This document shows positions 27,939-37,494 of a stretch of 64,000 nucleotides of DNA, one piece after another. The first letter of the stretch is position 1. Every line of letters starts with the position of its first letter. Both the position numbers and the translations under genes were made by a program. The notes beneath the pieces are model-generated. The model worked only from the letters and a program-made list of their open reading frames with translations. It did no database searches and was not told the DNA's origin. The stretch spans positions 97,904 to 161,903 of the forward strand of contig CAZVKC010000004.1 of assembly GCA_964627455.1 (NCBI GenBank), written 5' to 3'. The stretch is from F-183 sp964627455 (lineage in GTDB: Bacteria; Acidobacteriota; Terriglobia; Bryobacterales; Bryobacteraceae).

Positions 27939-27954
27939 GATATCTCAAGATATC
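27939..27954. promoter_or_regulatory. 16-base palindrome abutting the ECF sigma gene start
   Basis: GATATCT-CA-AGATATC: two perfect seven-base inverted arms around a two-base centre, ending one base before the GTG start codon of the ECF gene. It occupies the place where a ribosome binding site would be expected. It could be a protein operator or, in RNA, a small hairpin blocking initiation. The 113-base gap to the divergent DUF3455 gene contains no other clear element. Confidence 0.45.
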
Positions 27955-28051
27955 ACTGTCAGCCGCTAATTCCTCACGAAAAATCCGCTTAATCCAATAG
28001 AGCGGGCCGCAATCGGCTCTGCTCGCACGTCCCTCACTTCAAGGAAATCCA

Positions 28052-28666
28052 ATGTTTCAAACCTTACATTCAAAGATCTTGTCCATTGCCGTCATTGCCA
28101 TTGCCGTGACCTCCATTGACGCCAAAGCCCAAACCCTTGCGCCGCCGTCGGTGCCTTCCGGATTACAGGTTCCGGAAGGAAACGTTCCGGTCTTGAAGGG
28201 CTACGCCTACGGCACGCAAAACTACGTTTGTCTCCCCGGAACTAACGGGCTCGCGTGGAAATTCCAGGGTCCGCAGGCGACCGTCTTCATCAGGTTCCGC
28301 TGGTTCAACACCGACGTGATGCAGCAGGTCGCGACCCATTACTTGAGCCCCAATCCGGACGAGGAAGGCGAGGTCGCACGCGCCACCTGGCAGAGTTCCG
28401 TTGACACCAGCGCGGTGTGGGCCAAGAAGATCGCCGAATCGAGCGATGCCGCCTACGTCGCTCCCGGCGCGATTCCGTGGTTCCTTCTCCAGATGACCGG
28501 CAAGCAGTCCGGACCAACCGGCGGTACGTCCCTTGCACAAACCAGCTACATCCAGCGTGTGAACACCACCGGCGGAACCGTCGCCGAGGCGGCCTGCACA
28601 GAAGCCGGCGCCATCCAATTCGTGCCCTACACGGCCGAGTATTACTTCTACCGGCCGCAGAACTGA
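28052..28666 (+). CDS. Secreted DUF3455 protein
   Basis: A 204-residue protein with a signal peptide (LSIAVIAIAVTSIDAKA) and one DUF3455 domain. Family features are VPEGNVPVLKGYAYGTQNYVC near the N-terminus, WKFQGPQATVF, and VNTTGGTVAEAAC near the C-terminus. AAGGAA precedes the ATG. The family is of unknown function, with secreted members also in fungi. The kinase gene begins 20 bases downstream, so the two are probably cotranscribed. Confidence 0.85.
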   Translation: MFQTLHSKILSIAVIAIAVTSIDAKAQTLAPPSVPSGLQVPEGNVPVLKGYAYGTQNYVCLPGTNGLAWKFQGPQATVFIRFRWFNTDVMQQVATHYLSPNPDEEGEVARATWQSSVDTSAVWAKKIAESSDAAYVAPGAIPWFLLQMTGKQSGPTGGTSLAQTSYIQRVNTTGGTVAEAACTEAGAIQFVPYTAEYYFYRPQN

Positions 28667-28686
28667 CGAGGAGTGCAACGCGCGTC

Positions 28687-31383
28687 ATGACTGGGAAAAC
28701 CACCAAGGGAGAGCATCTCTCCGTCGCTCCCATCCGGGTGCTGTTCCAGCAACTCGCGGATCTGCCTCGCTCGCAGCGCGAAGCCTACTACGAACAGTAC
28801 AAGGTGCCGGAGGACGTGCGCGTCGAACTCGAATCGCTCTTCCAATTCGACACTCCTGAAACGGTCTCCATGAGTCATGTGGTGGCGTCCGCGGCCGAGC
28901 AGTTCCTGCTCACCCGGGCGCCCATTGCCGAGAACGGCCTCTGCGGACCCTACCGGCTCATCCGCCTCCTCGGCAATGGCGGCATGGGCGCGGTGTACCT
29001 TGCCGAGCGGGCGGATGGCGAAGTGCACCAGCAGGTCGCGATCAAGTTCCTGCGTTCCGGCTCGGACCTCCCCTCATTCCGCGACCGCTTCCTGCGCGAA
29101 CGGCAGATCCTCGCGTCCTTGCAGCACCCGGGTATCGCACGACTCATCGACGCAGGCCACGCCGACGGACATCCGTACCTCGTCATGGAGCATGTCGACG
29201 GCGTCCGCATCGATCAATACGTTGCGAAACTCGATCAGCGCGAGATCATCAGGCTTTTCATCAAAGTCGCCGAAGCCGTCTCGTACGCGCATCGCAACCT
29301 CATCATCCACCGCGACCTCAAGCCGTCCAACATCCTGATCGATGCCTCGGGACACCCCAAGCTTCTGGACTTCGGCATCGCGAAACTCCTCGGCGCCGGC
29401 CCGTCTCCCGGCGGGGCAAACCTCGAAGAGACCCGCACGGTCGAGCGGATGTTGACCCCCGAATACGCGAGCCCGGAGCAGGTGCAAGGCAAGGCGCAAG
29501 CCACCACGACGGACGTCTACTCGCTCGGAGCCGTGCTCTGCCGCCTGTTGACCGGCGCCGCGCCGCGCAACGCCACATCAACCGGCCTTCCCAAGGATCT
29601 CGCCGCCATCGTGAGCAAGGCGATGCGCGAAGAGCCTGAGGATCGATACGCATCCGTCGACCTCTTCATCGCGGACCTCAACGCCTTTCTCGATCACCGC
29701 CCCATCGCGGCCCGCCGCGGCAACACGTTGTACATAGCTCGCACATTCCTGCGCCGCCGGTGGCTTCCCGTTTCGGCTGTTGCTGTCGCCGTCACGAGCC
29801 TCGCCGTTGGATTGTACGTCGCCGATCGCGAGCGCGCCGTAGCGCAACGCAGGTTCGAACAGGTGCGCCAGTTGTCCCGCCAGTTCTTCGACCTCGACGC
29901 GGAAATCCGCGACCTTCCCGGTTCCACCAAAGCCCGCACCCGGATCGTCTCCGCGTCACTCGAGTACCTCGAACGTCTCGGAGCCGAGACCCGCCACTCG
30001 CGCTGGAACGACCAGGACCTCGACCTCGCTCTCGAAATCGGCCGGGCGTACGTGCAAGTCGCCAGCGTGCAAGGCGTGCCCGGCGCTCCGAACCTCGGCA
30101 AGTTCGACCAGGCCAGGCAGAGCCTCGACAAGGCGGATTCGTTCATGGAACCTGTCCTCGCGGCATCCCCGCGGCCGTCGATCCGTCGTGGACAGGCGCT
30201 GTTCGTTTCCTCGATCATTGCGCATCATCGGATGATCCTCTCGGATTCCGAACATCACGATGCGGATGCCCTCGCCTACGCCGTCAAAGCGGCCACGCGC
30301 CTGGAAGAGGCGCTGACAATGGTCAACCGGAACAACCTCTCGACAGAGGAGACTCGCCGCGCAGTGGGAATGTTCGTGAACATCGCGATGACTTATCAGA
30401 AGCAACACCAGCTCGACAGGTCCCTCGACAACGCCCGCCACGCCGTCGATCTCGCACGCCAGTGGACTCCGTCCGACAAACGAACCCTCAGCAAGAGTCT
30501 GAGCGTTCTCGCAAATACCGCGCGCTTCGCCGGCAGCTTCGATGAATCCCTGCGATCGATCGAAGAGGCGCGGAAGATTGCAGAGGCGAGCATGACCGAT
30601 CCGGACAACGCGGATCAGGTCCTGACCCTCACCGCGGCCCTGTGGCGCCAGGGCGTCATCTTCGGCGAACTCCATAACATCAATGTGGGCCGCGAAGCTG
30701 AAGCCATTCCTCTCCTCCAGCGCGCGTTCGATCTCGCCAACGGCCTCGCCGATCGCGACCGCAACGACTACACGTCCAGATCGTACGTCTCCATGGCGGG
30801 CCGCGAACTCGGAGATCTCCTGCGTGACCGCGAACCCGCTCGTGCACTTGCCATATACGACCGCACGGTCGCACGTCTCGATGAAGTGAAGCAGAATCGC
30901 AAGGTCCGCCGCGATCAGGTATTTCTGCACGCAGGCGCATCGTATGCGTTGCGCCGTCTCGGAAAGAACGCGGAAGCCGAGCGTAGAGCGCAGGCTGCCC
31001 TGGCGATCCTGCGTGACGAACTGCAGGAATACCCGGCCGCCAGCGTTCCTCTGGGCGAAGAAGCGGATCACGCGCTGCGCGCCTTGGCGGACCACTTTGC
31101 CGGGACCGGCCAGACCGCAAAGGCCATCGCGGCCTACGAAGAATTGCTCGACAAGGTGAACGCCGGCAAGCCGCATCCCGAGTCAGACCTGCGCCATGCG
31201 AATGGACTCTCACGCATCTATTGCGAACTCGCGGATCTCCACAAGCGAACACCGGCATTCACTGCACACGCCGCGGATCTCAATCGCCGCAGGCTGGAAC
31301 TGTGGCGAACCTGGGATCGCAAGCTTCCCGGCAACACGTTCGTCAAAGGTCAACTCGCTGCTGCAGCCGCCGCGATCCAATAA
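28687..31383 (+). CDS. Transmembrane Ser/Thr protein kinase with C-terminal helical repeats
   Basis: An 898-residue Hanks-type kinase. A short N-terminal region of about 88 residues is followed by the kinase domain: glycine loop LGNGGMGAVYLAER (96-109), Lys120 in VAIKF, catalytic Asp210 in HRDLKPSN, DFG Asp228, and the activation segment TPEYASPEQV. One membrane helix lies at about 358-379 (WLPVSAVAVAVTSLAVGL). The extracytoplasmic part of about 515 residues is TPR-like. This design is common in acidobacteria beside ECF sigma genes of the type at 27.4 kb, so functional coupling is plausible. Confidence 0.92.
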   Translation: MTGKTTKGEHLSVAPIRVLFQQLADLPRSQREAYYEQYKVPEDVRVELESLFQFDTPETVSMSHVVASAAEQFLLTRAPIAENGLCGPYRLIRLLGNGGMGAVYLAERADGEVHQQVAIKFLRSGSDLPSFRDRFLRERQILASLQHPGIARLIDAGHADGHPYLVMEHVDGVRIDQYVAKLDQREIIRLFIKVAEAVSYAHRNLIIHRDLKPSNILIDASGHPKLLDFGIAKLLGAGPSPGGANLEETRTVERMLTPEYASPEQVQGKAQATTTDVYSLGAVLCRLLTGAAPRNATSTGLPKDLAAIVSKAMREEPEDRYASVDLFIADLNAFLDHRPIAARRGNTLYIARTFLRRRWLPVSAVAVAVTSLAVGLYVADRERAVAQRRFEQVRQLSRQFFDLDAEIRDLPGSTKARTRIVSASLEYLERLGAETRHSRWNDQDLDLALEIGRAYVQVASVQGVPGAPNLGKFDQARQSLDKADSFMEPVLAASPRPSIRRGQALFVSSIIAHHRMILSDSEHHDADALAYAVKAATRLEEALTMVNRNNLSTEETRRAVGMFVNIAMTYQKQHQLDRSLDNARHAVDLARQWTPSDKRTLSKSLSVLANTARFAGSFDESLRSIEEARKIAEASMTDPDNADQVLTLTAALWRQGVIFGELHNINVGREAEAIPLLQRAFDLANGLADRDRNDYTSRSYVSMAGRELGDLLRDREPARALAIYDRTVARLDEVKQNRKVRRDQVFLHAGASYALRRLGKNAEAERRAQAALAILRDELQEYPAASVPLGEEADHALRALADHFAGTGQTAKAIAAYEELLDKVNAGKPHPESDLRHANGLSRIYCELADLHKRTPAFTAHAADLNRRRLELWRTWDRKLPGNTFVKGQLAAAAAAIQ

Positions 31384-31498
31384 GATTCTCCGCCAGTTCT
31401 TCGACTAGGACTCGCTTTTCAGGTTGGGCGGCCAATGCAACAGCATCTTCACCGGCCGCCCCATCATTGAACATTTCGAAAAGGAGTCAACACGCACC

Positions 31499-32335
31499 AT
31501 GTCGTGGACATCAAAGTTTTTCATCGCAATGCTTGCCGGGGGCGCGCTCTTCGCAGCCGATGGAGTCGTACTGATTGATCAAAAAGCCGCATTGGCCGGA
31601 GGCGTTTCCCCGGACGACACCCGTGGATTTCCCGTGACGCTTTCGCAGCCCGGCGTCTACAAACTCACCAGCAACATCACCGTACCCGACGTAACCACCA
31701 CGGCATTTCAGATCACCGGGCCGGACGTCACGCTCGACCTCAACGGCTTCAGCATCATTGGCCCCAACGTTTGCACGTCGAACCCCACCAGCTGCACGTA
31801 TTCGGGAGCGGGCGGCATCGGGATCCATGCCGGCAGCCTCATGCCTGGAGGTCCCGCCGCGCCGCGTGGAACCCGCATCATGAACGGCACGGTGCGCGGC
31901 ATGGGCGGCCACGGGGTTCGCGTGATGGGAACCGACGCCATCGTCGAAAAGGTCCAAAGCTACTTCAACGGTGGACCCGGCATCGTCGCCACCAGCGGCA
32001 GCGTCCTGAATTGTGTCGCTCGACTCAACGCTTCCGGCGCCGGGATCGTCGCCACGGTCGCGCGTGAGAACATCGTCTCCGAACACGGCGGAGGCGCAGG
32101 CCTCTACGTGATGACGGGCGGCGTGGCCTCGGGCAATATGGTCACCCTGAACGCTACCGAAGGCATGGTGATCGAGAAGGCCACGGCCACGGGCAACACC
32201 GTGTACAAGAACGGGCGTAACGGCCTCGTCGCGTATTGCCCGTCCGCAATTGTCGGCAACACCATCACGGACAATGCCGGTGTCCAGGTGCAGCAGGTCA
32301 CGGGCGTCTGCACCATGGTCAACAACGCGCAGTAA
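31499..32335 (+). CDS. Secreted right-handed parallel beta-helix protein
   Basis: A 278-residue protein with a signal peptide (KFFIAMLAGGALFAA) and repeated beta-helix turns: VYKLTSNITVPDVTTTAFQI, VTLDLNGFSIIG, then short repeats such as GIVATSGSVLNCVARLNASG and GMVIEKATATGNTVYKNG. The fold occurs in pectate lyases and adhesins, but no catalytic Asp/Arg set is obvious. AAAAGGAGTC lies upstream of ATG 31499. It follows the kinase gene by 115 bases and is followed by a terminator-like hairpin. Confidence 0.78.
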   Translation: MSWTSKFFIAMLAGGALFAADGVVLIDQKAALAGGVSPDDTRGFPVTLSQPGVYKLTSNITVPDVTTTAFQITGPDVTLDLNGFSIIGPNVCTSNPTSCTYSGAGGIGIHAGSLMPGGPAAPRGTRIMNGTVRGMGGHGVRVMGTDAIVEKVQSYFNGGPGIVATSGSVLNCVARLNASGAGIVATVARENIVSEHGGGAGLYVMTGGVASGNMVTLNATEGMVIEKATATGNTVYKNGRNGLVAYCPSAIVGNTITDNAGVQVQQVTGVCTMVNNAQ

Positions 32336-32341
32336 CAAGAG

Positions 32342-32379
32342 AAGAGCCCGGCGGGCGGGATCCCCGGCGCCGGGCTCTT
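32342..32379. terminator. Terminator-like hairpin between convergent genes
   Basis: A perfect 12-base stem: AAGAGCCCGGCG at 32342-32353 pairs with CGCCGGGCTCTT at 32368-32379 around a 14-base loop that can pair further. It lies seven bases after the beta-helix stop and 20 bases before the ThuA stop, so it can serve both strands. Neither side has a U-tract, so efficiency as an intrinsic terminator is uncertain. Confidence 0.55.
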
Positions 32380-32399
32380 CATCAATAAAAATCGAATTG

Positions 32400-33293
32400 C
32401 TAATTCCTGGCGCCTGCAGTCGACGGTTGCTGCGCGCCGAACCCATCCGGGCGCGCCGGACGCGGCGGAGCCACATAGTCAATCAACTCGTCCACCGGCT
32501 TCTGCGCCGCCCACGCGATCCCGCGCAGCAGCGTCCGTTGGATCTGATAGTTCGCGAAGTTCGCATACGTGTGGCCCTGCATCCATACAAAAGAACGCGC
32601 CGTCTTCCCGCCGGCCACCGGATGCTCATAAGTCCACATCTGCGGCACCTTCTCACCCTTGTGCGACCCTGCGCTGCGTGTCGCTGCAATCTCCGCGGTC
32701 GCCAGCACGTGGATCCCCGGATCCGACGCCCACGTGATGTTGAAGAAGGATTCGTCCCACAGGATCATCTCCGTCATGTCCTTCATGATCGGATGCTCTT
32801 TGTCCGTCACTGTGTACCGCACCGGCGCATCGAGCGTGAAGTTGATCTCGCCGTGCTTCTTCGCGCCGCCCAGCAACTTCGAGAACGAAGCCGGGTCCGG
32901 ACCGCACAGCGCATCGTGCAAACTCACCAGTCCTCCGCCGCGTTGCACATACGCCTCGATCGACGCGCGATCCGTATCGGTCAGGTACCCGACGTCGCCG
33001 CGATAGATCACCACGACATCCGTCTTGGCCAACTGATCTTTGGTCGGTGGATGCAGCCCGCCGTCCACAACAGCGCCGCGATCGGTCAGCAGTTTGCTCC
33101 AGTCCGCGAGGAACTGCGGGTAATCATGCTGGCCGGGACCATGCGTCTTCAGCCCGCCCCACAGGAAGATGCGCATGCCGTTGAGATTCTGCCCGGGGAT
33201 GCGCGGCGCGCCTGGCGCCTGTGCGCTCGCCGCGTACGAAGTCAGGACAAGAGCCGCCAGCATCGTGGCGGCGGAAAACGGCTTCATCGACAT
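32400..33293 (-). CDS. Secreted ThuA-domain protein
   Basis: A 297-residue protein with a signal peptide (MLAALVLTSYAASAQA) and a ThuA (trehalose utilisation) class I amidotransferase-like domain: MRIFLWGGLKTHGPGQHDYP, VVVIYRGDVGYLT and GGGLVSLHDALCG. The late segment WTYEHPVAGGKTARSFVWMQGHT is typical. ThuA-domain proteins convert or bind oxidised sugars, but the activity is poorly defined. It starts 10 bases after the SDR stop, so it probably belongs to the phosphoketolase-SDR transcript. Confidence 0.85.
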   Translation of the reverse strand: MSMKPFSAATMLAALVLTSYAASAQAPGAPRIPGQNLNGMRIFLWGGLKTHGPGQHDYPQFLADWSKLLTDRGAVVDGGLHPPTKDQLAKTDVVVIYRGDVGYLTDTDRASIEAYVQRGGGLVSLHDALCGPDPASFSKLLGGAKKHGEINFTLDAPVRYTVTDKEHPIMKDMTEMILWDESFFNITWASDPGIHVLATAEIAATRSAGSHKGEKVPQMWTYEHPVAGGKTARSFVWMQGHTYANFANYQIQRTLLRGIAWAAQKPVDELIDYVAPPRPARPDGFGAQQPSTAGARN

Positions 33294-33303
33294 GCCGTCA
33301 ATT

Positions 33304-34152
33304 CTATCCGATCTCCTGTTTCACTGAAATCGCCCGGTAATCCGCGCGAATTGCGTCCAGCCGCTGTTCGACAGCCGCTTCGAACTCCGGATGCGTGAAG
33401 AGATGCAACCTCCGTGCCCGGATCCCATCGACCACGCGCCCGGCGACCTCCGACGGGTCAATGCCTGTCTCGATCATGGCTGCGAACTGCGCAGCCCACT
33501 CCAAAGCGTCGCGCGACACCGCGCCTCTTCCAGCGGCAAACTCAGCAGGCCGGTTCCGCTCGGAATCCATGATGCGGGTGCGAACGAATGCGGGACACAG
33601 CACCGACACGCCAATCGGCGAATCGGGACCCAGATCAACCGCCAGGCTCTCGGTCAACGCAACAACCGCGTGCTTCGTGACGTTGTAGATCGCAAGGTTG
33701 GAGGGCGTGATCAATCCTGCCACCGAAGCCGTATTGACGATGTGCGCCTCCTCATTCTGCCCCAGCAGGATCGGCACGAACGCGCGAATACCGTGAATCA
33801 CGCCCCACAGGTTCACGTTCAGCACCCAATTCCAATCGTCGAGGGTGCGTTCCCACACCGGACCGGGCGGCGACCCCACCCCCGCGTTATTGCACACGAC
33901 ATGCACCGCGCCGAACCGCTCCAGCGCTCGTGCGGCCAGGGCTTCCACACTCGAGGCTTGCGCGACATCGGTTACGACCGCCTCCACCTCCGCGACGCCA
34001 CGAAGTTCTTCCGCCGCGGCCTGCAACGCATTAGCGTCGATATCCGCCAGCACCACGCGCATACCTTCTTGCGCGAATCGCCGCGCCATCGCGAGTCCGA
34101 TCCCGCTCGCGCCTCCAGTGACAACCGCCGTCTTACCCTTCAGTTCGACCAT
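33304..34152 (-). CDS. Short-chain dehydrogenase/reductase
   Basis: A 282-residue classical SDR. The cofactor motif TGGASGIG is near residue 13, followed by DIDAN (acidic, favouring NAD), CNNAGVG, the catalytic Ser in VNTASVAG and the YNVTK Tyr-Lys pair. The C-terminal extension to 282 residues is slightly long. It starts 20 bases after the phosphoketolase stop. Substrate unknown; position beside phosphoketolase and ThuA suggests a sugar or polyol. Confidence 0.87.
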   Translation of the reverse strand: MVELKGKTAVVTGGASGIGLAMARRFAQEGMRVVLADIDANALQAAAEELRGVAEVEAVVTDVAQASSVEALAARALERFGAVHVVCNNAGVGSPPGPVWERTLDDWNWVLNVNLWGVIHGIRAFVPILLGQNEEAHIVNTASVAGLITPSNLAIYNVTKHAVVALTESLAVDLGPDSPIGVSVLCPAFVRTRIMDSERNRPAEFAAGRGAVSRDALEWAAQFAAMIETGIDPSEVAGRVVDGIRARRLHLFTHPEFEAAVEQRLDAIRADYRAISVKQEIG

Positions 34153-34172
34153 GAGGTCATTGTAGACCTCGG

Positions 34173-36870
34173 CTATTGCCGCCAGCGCCAGTTGCGGATC
34201 TCCGGCATATCTTCACCGTACTTGCGGATGTACTGCTTGTGCTCATACAGCTTGTCACGCAGGCGCTGCTNNNNNNNNNNNNNNNNNNNNNNNNNNNNNN
34301 NNNNNNNNNNNNNNNNNNNNNNNNNNNNNNNNNNNNNNNNNNNNNNNNNNNNNNNNNNNNNNNNNNNNNNCCGTACTTGCGGATGTACTGCTTGTGCTCA
34401 TACAGCTTGTCACGCAGGCGCTGCTTCAGGTACACGCCGCGATCGCCCGTCTGCGGCAACCGATCCACCGTATCCATCGCCAGGTGGAACCGGTCGAGAT
34501 CGTTCATCACCGTCATATCGAACGCCGTCGTGATCGTGCCCTCTTCCTTGTATCCGCGGACATGGATGTTGTCGTGGTTCGTGCGCCGGTACGTCAGCCG
34601 GTGGATCAGCCACGGATACCCGTGAAACGCGAAGATCACCGGCTTGTCCTTCGTGAAGATCTCGTCGAACTCTTTATCCGACAACCCGTGCGGATGCTCC
34701 GATTGCGGCTGCATCTTCATCAGATCGACCACGTTCACCACACGTAACCGCAACTCCGGCAGATGCTCCCGCAAAATCGAGACCGCCGCTAGCGTCTCCA
34801 GCGTTGGGACGTCGCCGCAACACGCCAGCACCGCATCCGGCGACACGCCCTGATCATTGCTCGCCCACTGCCAGATTCCGATGCCGTCGGCGCAATGCTT
34901 CACCGCCGCATCGATCGGCAGCCACTGCGGCGCGGGATGCTTACCCGCCACCACGACATTCACATAGTGACGGCTCCGCAAACAATGATCCATCACCGAC
35001 AGCAGGCAGTTCGCGTCGGGAGGCAGATACACCCGCACGACCTCCGCCTTCTTGTTCACCACATGATCGATGAACCCGGGATCCTGATGAGAGAACCCGT
35101 TGTGGTCCTGCCGCCACACATGCGACGACAGCAGGTAGTTCAACGATGCAATCTTGCGCCTCCACGGCAACTGCGCCGTCACCTTCAGCCACTTCGCATG
35201 CTGATTGAACATCGAATCGACGATGTGGATGAACGCTTCGTAGCAGTTGAACAATCCATGCCGCCCGGTCAGCAGATACCCTTCGAGCCAGCCTTCACAC
35301 TGATGCTCGCTGAGCACCTCCATCACACGGCCTTCCGGCGCGAGGAACTCATCCGTCGCCTCGGTCTTCGCCTCCCACTGTCGATTCGTAGCCGCAAACA
35401 CGGCGCCCAGGCCATTCGACGCCGTCTCGTCCGGACCGAAAATNNNNNNNNNNNNNNNNNNNNNNNNNNNNNNNNNNNNNNNNNNNNNNNNNNNNNNNNN
35501 NNNNNNNNNNNNNNNNNNNNNNNNNNNNNNNNNNNNNNNNNNNTAGCCGCAAACACGGCGCCCAGGCCATTCGACGCCGTCTCGTCCGGACCGAAAATAC
35601 GGAAGTTTCGCTCCTGCGCATTCAACCGTACGATGTCGCGCAAAAACGGACCCAGCACGCGCGTGTCGCCGATTCCCCGCACGCCCGGCACGGGGACCTC
35701 AACCGCATAAGTCCGGTAATCCGGCATGCGCAGGTCTCGCAGCAGCATCCCGCCGTTGGCGTGCGGGTTCGCGCTCATCCGCCGCCCGTCATGGGGAGCC
35801 AGTTCCGCAATGGCAGGCATCAACCGGCCTTCCGCATCGAACAACTCCTCCGGCCGGTAACTCTTCAACCAGGCTTCGAGTTGTTTCAAATGCTCCGGAT
35901 GCGCCCGCGGATCGGACAGCGGAACCTGATGCGAGCGGAACGTCCCCTCAACCGGCAGGCCATCCACCTGTTGTGGACCCGTCCATCCCTTCGGCGAAAT
36001 CAGCACAATCATCGGCCAGCGTGGGCGCTCGCCTGTCGCGTTGCCGGCGCGCGCCGCTCGCTGGATCTCATGGATCTGCTCGATCACCGCGTCCAGCGTC
36101 ACAGCCATCGCCTCGTGCATCGGTGTGGCTTCGTGCCCTTCAACGATGTACGGAGTCCAACCGCAACCACGGAAGAACTGCACCAGTTCCTCGCGCGAAA
36201 TGCGCGCCAGAATCGTCGGATTCGCGATCTTGTATCCATTGAGATGCAGGATCGGCAACACGGCCCCGTCATGCACCGGATCGAGAAACTTGTTGGAATG
36301 CCACGCCGTGGACAGCGGACCCGTCTCGGCCTCGCCGTCCCCCACCACACAAGCGGCAATCAAATCGGGATTGTCGAACACCGCGCCAAACGCGTGGCTC
36401 AGCGAGTATCCTAACTCGCCGCCCTCGTGAATCGACCCTGGACATTCCGGCGACGCATGGCTCGGAATCCCGCCCGGGAACGAGAACTGCAGGAACAATC
36501 GCTGCAGCCCGGCTTCGTCCTGGCTGATGTCCGGATAGACCTCGCTGTACGTGCCCTCGAGATAGGCATTCGCAACCACCGAAGGTCCGCCATGCCCCGG
36601 CCCGGACAGGAAAATCATATCGAGGTCGTATTGTTTGATGACCCGGTTCAAGTGCGCATAAATGAAGTTCTGCCCGGGCGTCGTACCCCAATGTCCCAGC
36701 AACATGCGCTTCACATCGCTGGCCTCGAGCGGAAGCTTCAGCAACGGATTCGCACACAAATACATTTGTCCGACGGACAGGTAATTCGCTGCCCGCCACC
36801 AGGCGTCGATGATCTGAGTTACGGGATGAACCGACGGCGCCTGCGAGTTCTCCGTGATGGTCGCCATCAT
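34173..36870 (-). CDS. xfp: Phosphoketolase (xylulose-5-P/fructose-6-P), split by two assembly gaps
   Basis: Thiamine-diphosphate enzyme cleaving xylulose 5-phosphate or fructose 6-phosphate to acetyl phosphate. Motifs include GPGHGGPSVVANAYLEGTYSE, HEGGELGYSLSHAFG, VGDGEAETG, FGPDETASN, SEHQCEGWLEGY and FHGYPW. Two 100-N runs (34271-34370, 35444-35543) interrupt it, each flanked by an exact 55-base duplication. Removing 155 bases per gap leaves one frame of 796 codons ending RNWRWRQ, the usual length for the family. ATG 36870 follows GGAGG by eight bases. The SDR and ThuA genes follow closely; the formate dehydrogenase operon diverges upstream. Confidence 0.92.
34216..34425. repeat. 55-base duplication flanking N gap 1 (assembly artefact)
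   Basis: Bases 34216-34270 and 34371-34425 are identical over 55 bases, with 100 N between them. The duplicated sequence is coding (end of phosphoketolase) and would appear only once in an intact gene. Two contigs sharing one 55-base overlap were evidently placed end to end without merging. Confidence 0.95.
35389..35598. repeat. 55-base duplication flanking N gap 2 (assembly artefact)
   Basis: Bases 35389-35443 and 35544-35598 are identical over 55 bases, with 100 N between. The duplication lies in phosphoketolase at the segment FGPDETASN. It has the same length as at gap 1, which points to a fixed k-mer overlap and not biology. Confidence 0.95.
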
Positions 36871-37008
36871 CGAAGTGACCTCCAGTTCCGCGAGGCCGGA
36901 CATGTGCTCGAACCGAGTGTCCGGTCCAGCAACGATACTGCTACTACTCCCGAGCTTATCTCATGCATTCATCGAATGATGCGTGTATAACTAGAAAGGA
37001 CCGCGCTG
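36871..37008. promoter_or_regulatory. Divergent control region, phosphoketolase / fdsGBAD
   Basis: The 138 bases between the divergent starts contain a short inverted repeat, CATTC-ATC-GAATG (about 36966-36978), and a possible -10 element TATAAC just before the fdsG ribosome binding site AAAGGA. No convincing -35 was found at standard spacing. The inverted repeat is a candidate operator for either direction. Confidence 0.35.
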
Positions 37009-37494
37009 ATGACGAACTGGCCAGAGTGGGACGCCGCGTGGGCGTTAGCCCGGATTCGAGAACTCGAGCATCTTCCCGGCGCGTTACTGCCAATCCTGCA
37101 CGCGCTGCAGGATGGTTTCGGTTACATCGACCCCTGCGTCATCCCGGTCATCGCACAGCATCTGAATCTCTCGGAAGCCGAGGTCCACGGCGTGATCACC
37201 TTTTATCACGACTTCCGGACTTCGCCTCCCGGCCGCCACGTCTTGCGCGTCTGTCGCGCGGAAGCCTGCCAGTCGATGGGCTGCGACCAGCTCATCGCAC
37301 ACGTCGAGCAACGCACCGGCGTCAAATTCGGTACAACCGCCGCAGACCACAGCCTCACCTTCGAACCCGTCTATTGCCTCGGCAACTGCGCGCTCTCGCC
37401 TTCGATCATGCTGGACGGCACGCTTTACGGCCGCGTCACGGCAGCCACCGCCGATGCGCTGCTGGATGAAACAACTGCGGAGGACCGTCCATGA
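37009..37494 (+). CDS. fdsG: NAD-dependent formate dehydrogenase gamma subunit (NuoE-like)
   Basis: A 161-residue thioredoxin-fold [2Fe-2S] subunit of soluble NAD-dependent formate dehydrogenase. The N-terminal helices carry LLPILHALQDGFGYI, as in NuoE. The cluster cysteines are visible in CRAEACQ and in YCLGNCALSP. AAAGGA precedes ATG 37009. It overlaps fdsB by four bases (ATGA). It passes electrons between the FMN subunit and the [2Fe-2S] cluster of the complex. Confidence 0.93.
   Translation: MTNWPEWDAAWALARIRELEHLPGALLPILHALQDGFGYIDPCVIPVIAQHLNLSEAEVHGVITFYHDFRTSPPGRHVLRVCRAEACQSMGCDQLIAHVEQRTGVKFGTTAADHSLTFEPVYCLGNCALSPSIMLDGTLYGRVTAATADALLDETTAEDRP

Noticed and set aside
36966..36978. 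Known formate-responsive (FdsR) operator
   Set aside because: The inverted repeat is short and does not match a binding site I can name; kept only as a candidate.
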